From: Thermoleophilaceae bacterium
GTDB lineage: Bacteria; Actinomycetota; Thermoleophilia; Solirubrobacterales; Thermoleophilaceae
Length of the DNA stretch: 7,522 nucleotides
Assembly (NCBI GenBank): GCA_013695855.1
Contig: JACCZR010000186.1
Coordinates: 1 to 7,522, forward strand
Direction of reading: 5' to 3'
This document shows, one piece after another, positions 6,572-7,522 of this stretch; position 1 is the stretch's first letter; the number at the start of each line of letters is the position of its first letter. The position numbers were made by a program, and so were the translations under genes. The notes beneath the pieces were generated by a model. That model did no database searches, had not been told where the DNA came from, and saw only the letters and a program-made list of their open reading frames with translations.

Positions 6572-6667
6572 GGCGCGAAGGCGCCAGACCGCCGTGGCCG
6601 CGACGGGGCTTTGCCATAATCAAGACCCCGCCGAGCTCCGGCGGCATTCGTTTCCTCTTCTCAGGAG
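6572..6667 (+). promoter_or_regulatory. Inverted-repeat-rich leader before the 77-aa gene
   Basis: The 176-bp spacer 6515-6690 has no gene. It contains three inverted repeats. The first is GGCGC/GCGCC (6572-6576/6581-6585) with a 4-base loop. The second is CGGGGCTT (6604-6611) pairing with AAG-A-CCCCG (6622-6630) with one bulge. The third is CCGCCG/CGGCGG (6628-6633/6639-6644) with a 5-base loop, followed by pyrimidine-rich CATTCGTTTCCTCTTCTC. The second and third share bases 6628-6630, so they cannot both form fully. CATAAT (6615-6620) could be a -10 box, and AGGAG (6663-6667) a ribosome site. Readings include a weak thiD terminator, a promoter with a structured leader, or an attenuator. None is proven. 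Confidence 0.3.
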
Positions 6668-6690
6668 CAGCTGCGATCAAGTTCCTTCGT

Positions 6691-6924
6691 ATGAAGCCGG
6701 GCCACGGTGAGGTTCTCATCGCCGAGGGCGATCCGCGCGTGAGCGAGGAGGAGGAGCGGCTGGTCGAGGAGTTCCGCCGCCAGCTCGACGGAGGCATGTG
6801 GGCCGCCGTGCCCACCGTGGACGGTCGCAGCGGCCGCCGCCGGGCCGAGCTCGTGCAGCACTACGCCGACATCCCGCCCGCCGCGGAGCGGGTGATCTTC
6901 TTCCCCCGCGCCGCGGGCGGCTGA
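6691..6924 (+). CDS. Small uncharacterised protein with C-terminal Gly-Gly
   Basis: I cannot name this 77-aa protein. It begins MKPGHGEVLIAEGDP and continues with a charged helix (about 18-33, rich in Glu and Arg). MWAAVP (36-41) follows, then a basic loop GRSGRRR, and it ends AERVIFFPRAAGG. The alternation of strand, helix, strand and a terminal strand leading into Gly-Gly recalls small beta-grasp sulfur-carrier or modifier proteins of the MoaD type, which typically end in an FFPP..GG pattern. This is a visual resemblance only. The ATG at 6691 is the first standard start. However, AGGAG at 6663-6667 is better spaced for an ATC at 6676, which would add IKFLR and complete a first strand. It lies 13 bp before the next gene. 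Residues 29-54 are encoded by the 77-bp repeat. Confidence 0.7.
   Translation: MKPGHGEVLIAEGDPRVSEEEERLVEEFRRQLDGGMWAAVPTVDGRSGRRRAELVQHYADIPPAAERVIFFPRAAGG
6776..6852 (+). repeat. 77-bp exact direct repeat, internal copy
   Basis: Identical base for base to 7446-7522, at an offset of 670. The base before each copy differs (C at 6775, G at 7445). This copy lies inside the 77-aa gene, whose sequence is coherent on both sides, so it is probably the authentic location. Confidence 0.98.
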
Positions 6925-6937
6925 GCCGCGCGAAATC

Positions 6938-7522
6938 GTGCTACTGGCACTGCTGGTCCTCGCTCTCGTCGCACTGGCACTGACCATGCCCCTGCTGTGG
7001 CGCGGCGGAAGCGAGTTGGCCGCGCGCCACCGGGAGAGGATGGGGCGCAGCCGCGTCTCGGCGGGTGGGCTCTACGACCCGGGACGGGAACGCCGGGCCG
7101 AGCAGCGGGCGCGCGAGCTGCTGCGCTCGTGCGTGAACGACGAGGAGTGGGCCATGTATCGCGACCTCGGGTTCATCCGCGTCCCCGGCGCGCTCGCGCG
7201 CAGGACCGGCGACGCGGACACCGAGGGGCCGGCGTACGCCTACCTGATCTACGCCCACAAGCCGATCGTCGCCTACGTGCCCGCCAGCGGGCGGCTGCTC
7301 AGCGAGTACTGCGTCGAGTTCCCCGACCTGACCGGCGAGGCGGACCGCTCGCGCCTGCCCGCCTCCGACGACGTCCTGGCCAAGTGGATGGCGCTCACCT
7401 CCGACGAGTCGCGCGTGATTGGGCGGGCGAACATGCACTTGGTGGGCCGCCAGCTCGACGGAGGCATGTGGGCCGCCGTGCCCACCGTGGACGGTCGCAG
7501 CGGCCGCCGCCGGGCCGAGCTC
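6938..7522 (+). CDS. Membrane-anchored protein of unknown function, 3' end open and probably chimeric
   Basis: An uninterrupted frame runs from the GTG at 6938 to the window end (195 codons, no stop). Residues 1-20 are a strongly hydrophobic segment (VLLALLVLALVALALTMPLL), fitting a signal anchor or transmembrane helix. A basic region follows, then GLYDPGRERRAEQRARELL. A probable folded domain, about 60-165, contains CVNDEEWAMYRDLGFIRV, YAYLIYAHKPIVAYVP, LLSEYCVEFPD, and LPASDDVLAKWMALTSDESRVIGRAN. I do not recognise a named family. Residues 171-195 are encoded by the 77-bp repeat and duplicate part of the preceding protein, so the true C-terminus is probably missing. It starts 13 bp after the preceding stop, suggesting a two-gene operon. 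There is no strong Shine-Dalgarno. Confidence 0.7.
   Translation, partial: MLLALLVLALVALALTMPLLWRGGSELAARHRERMGRSRVSAGGLYDPGRERRAEQRARELLRSCVNDEEWAMYRDLGFIRVPGALARRTGDADTEGPAYAYLIYAHKPIVAYVPASGRLLSEYCVEFPDLTGEADRSRLPASDDVLAKWMALTSDESRVIGRANMHLVGRQLDGGMWAAVPTVDGRSGRRRAEL
7446..7522 (+). repeat. 77-bp exact direct repeat, terminal copy at contig end
   Basis: This copy of 6776-6852 stops exactly at the last base of the window. A length of exactly 77 and a position flush with the end fit an assembly-graph overlap (77 is a standard k-mer size) better than a biological repeat. It continues the open frame of the membrane-anchored protein without a stop. Confidence 0.98.

Noticed and set aside
6571..6586. 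GGCGC-GAAG-GCGCC hairpin as an intrinsic terminator for thiD
   Set aside because: The stem is only 5 bp and no T-run follows; it is kept only as part of the spacer description.
6691..6924. Small Gly-Gly protein as ThiS or as Pup
   Set aside because: ThiS has a different core and end (DGDxIEIV..VGGG) and thiG is absent; Pup ends GGQ or GGE and is disordered and acidic. Only a looser MoaD-like resemblance remains.
1..7522. CRISPR arrays, tRNA or rRNA genes, insertion sequences, toxin-antitoxin or phage genes
   Set aside because: No spaced repeats, cloverleaf-like segments, transposase motifs or terminal inverted repeats were seen; nearly all the sequence is explained by housekeeping genes.

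Overview
This is a GC-rich window with dense, mostly + strand coding. It carries the conserved bacterial order trmD - rplS - lepB - rnhB - yraN - comM - dprA, followed by thiD and two genes I cannot name. The gene order, base composition, GTG/TTG starts and apparently leaderless promoters all point to a high-GC Actinomycetota genome. My best guess is the Thermoleophilia (Solirubrobacterales/Gaiellales-like), but the class is inference. The last 77 bases exactly repeat an internal stretch. That is what the end of a de Bruijn-graph contig looks like, so this is probably a metagenomic or draft contig running to its end.

Layout. Positions 1-387 hold the C-terminal half of TrmD (tRNA m1G37 methyltransferase). 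Positions 445-1059 encode ribosomal protein bL19 with a long acidic C-terminal tail. Positions 1081-1707 encode signal peptidase I (TTG start, clear Shine-Dalgarno). Positions 1803-2495 encode RNase HII. Positions 2516-2893 on the minus strand encode a YraN/UPF0102 nuclease-fold protein, which is flipped relative to the usual order. Positions 3046-4569 encode ComM, translationally coupled by a GTGA overlap to DprA (4566-5705). Positions 5729-6514 encode ThiD. A 176-bp spacer with several inverted repeats follows. Then comes a 77-aa protein ending in Gly-Gly (6691-6924) and a membrane-anchored protein that is open at the window end (from 6938).

How the genes fit together. The first block serves translation (tRNA modification, ribosome), protein export and removal of RNA from DNA. 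comM and dprA form a competence/recombination pair: ComM is a branch-migration helicase and DprA loads RecA on incoming single-stranded DNA. ThiD makes the pyrimidine half of thiamine and has no obvious link to its neighbours. The two terminal genes look like a small operon of unknown function.

Themes worth attention. Four starts (rnhB, yraN, comM, thiD) have a TAnnnT -10-like box 6-9 bases upstream, as expected for leaderless mRNAs, while lepB and dprA use Shine-Dalgarno sequences. Small departures from textbook families are the bL19 tail, the two CxxC pairs in DprA, the cysteine-bearing insert in LepB and the inverted yraN. I found no convincing new defence or mobile system. The most novel material is the uncharacterised pair after thiD, and its 3' end is probably corrupted by assembly.
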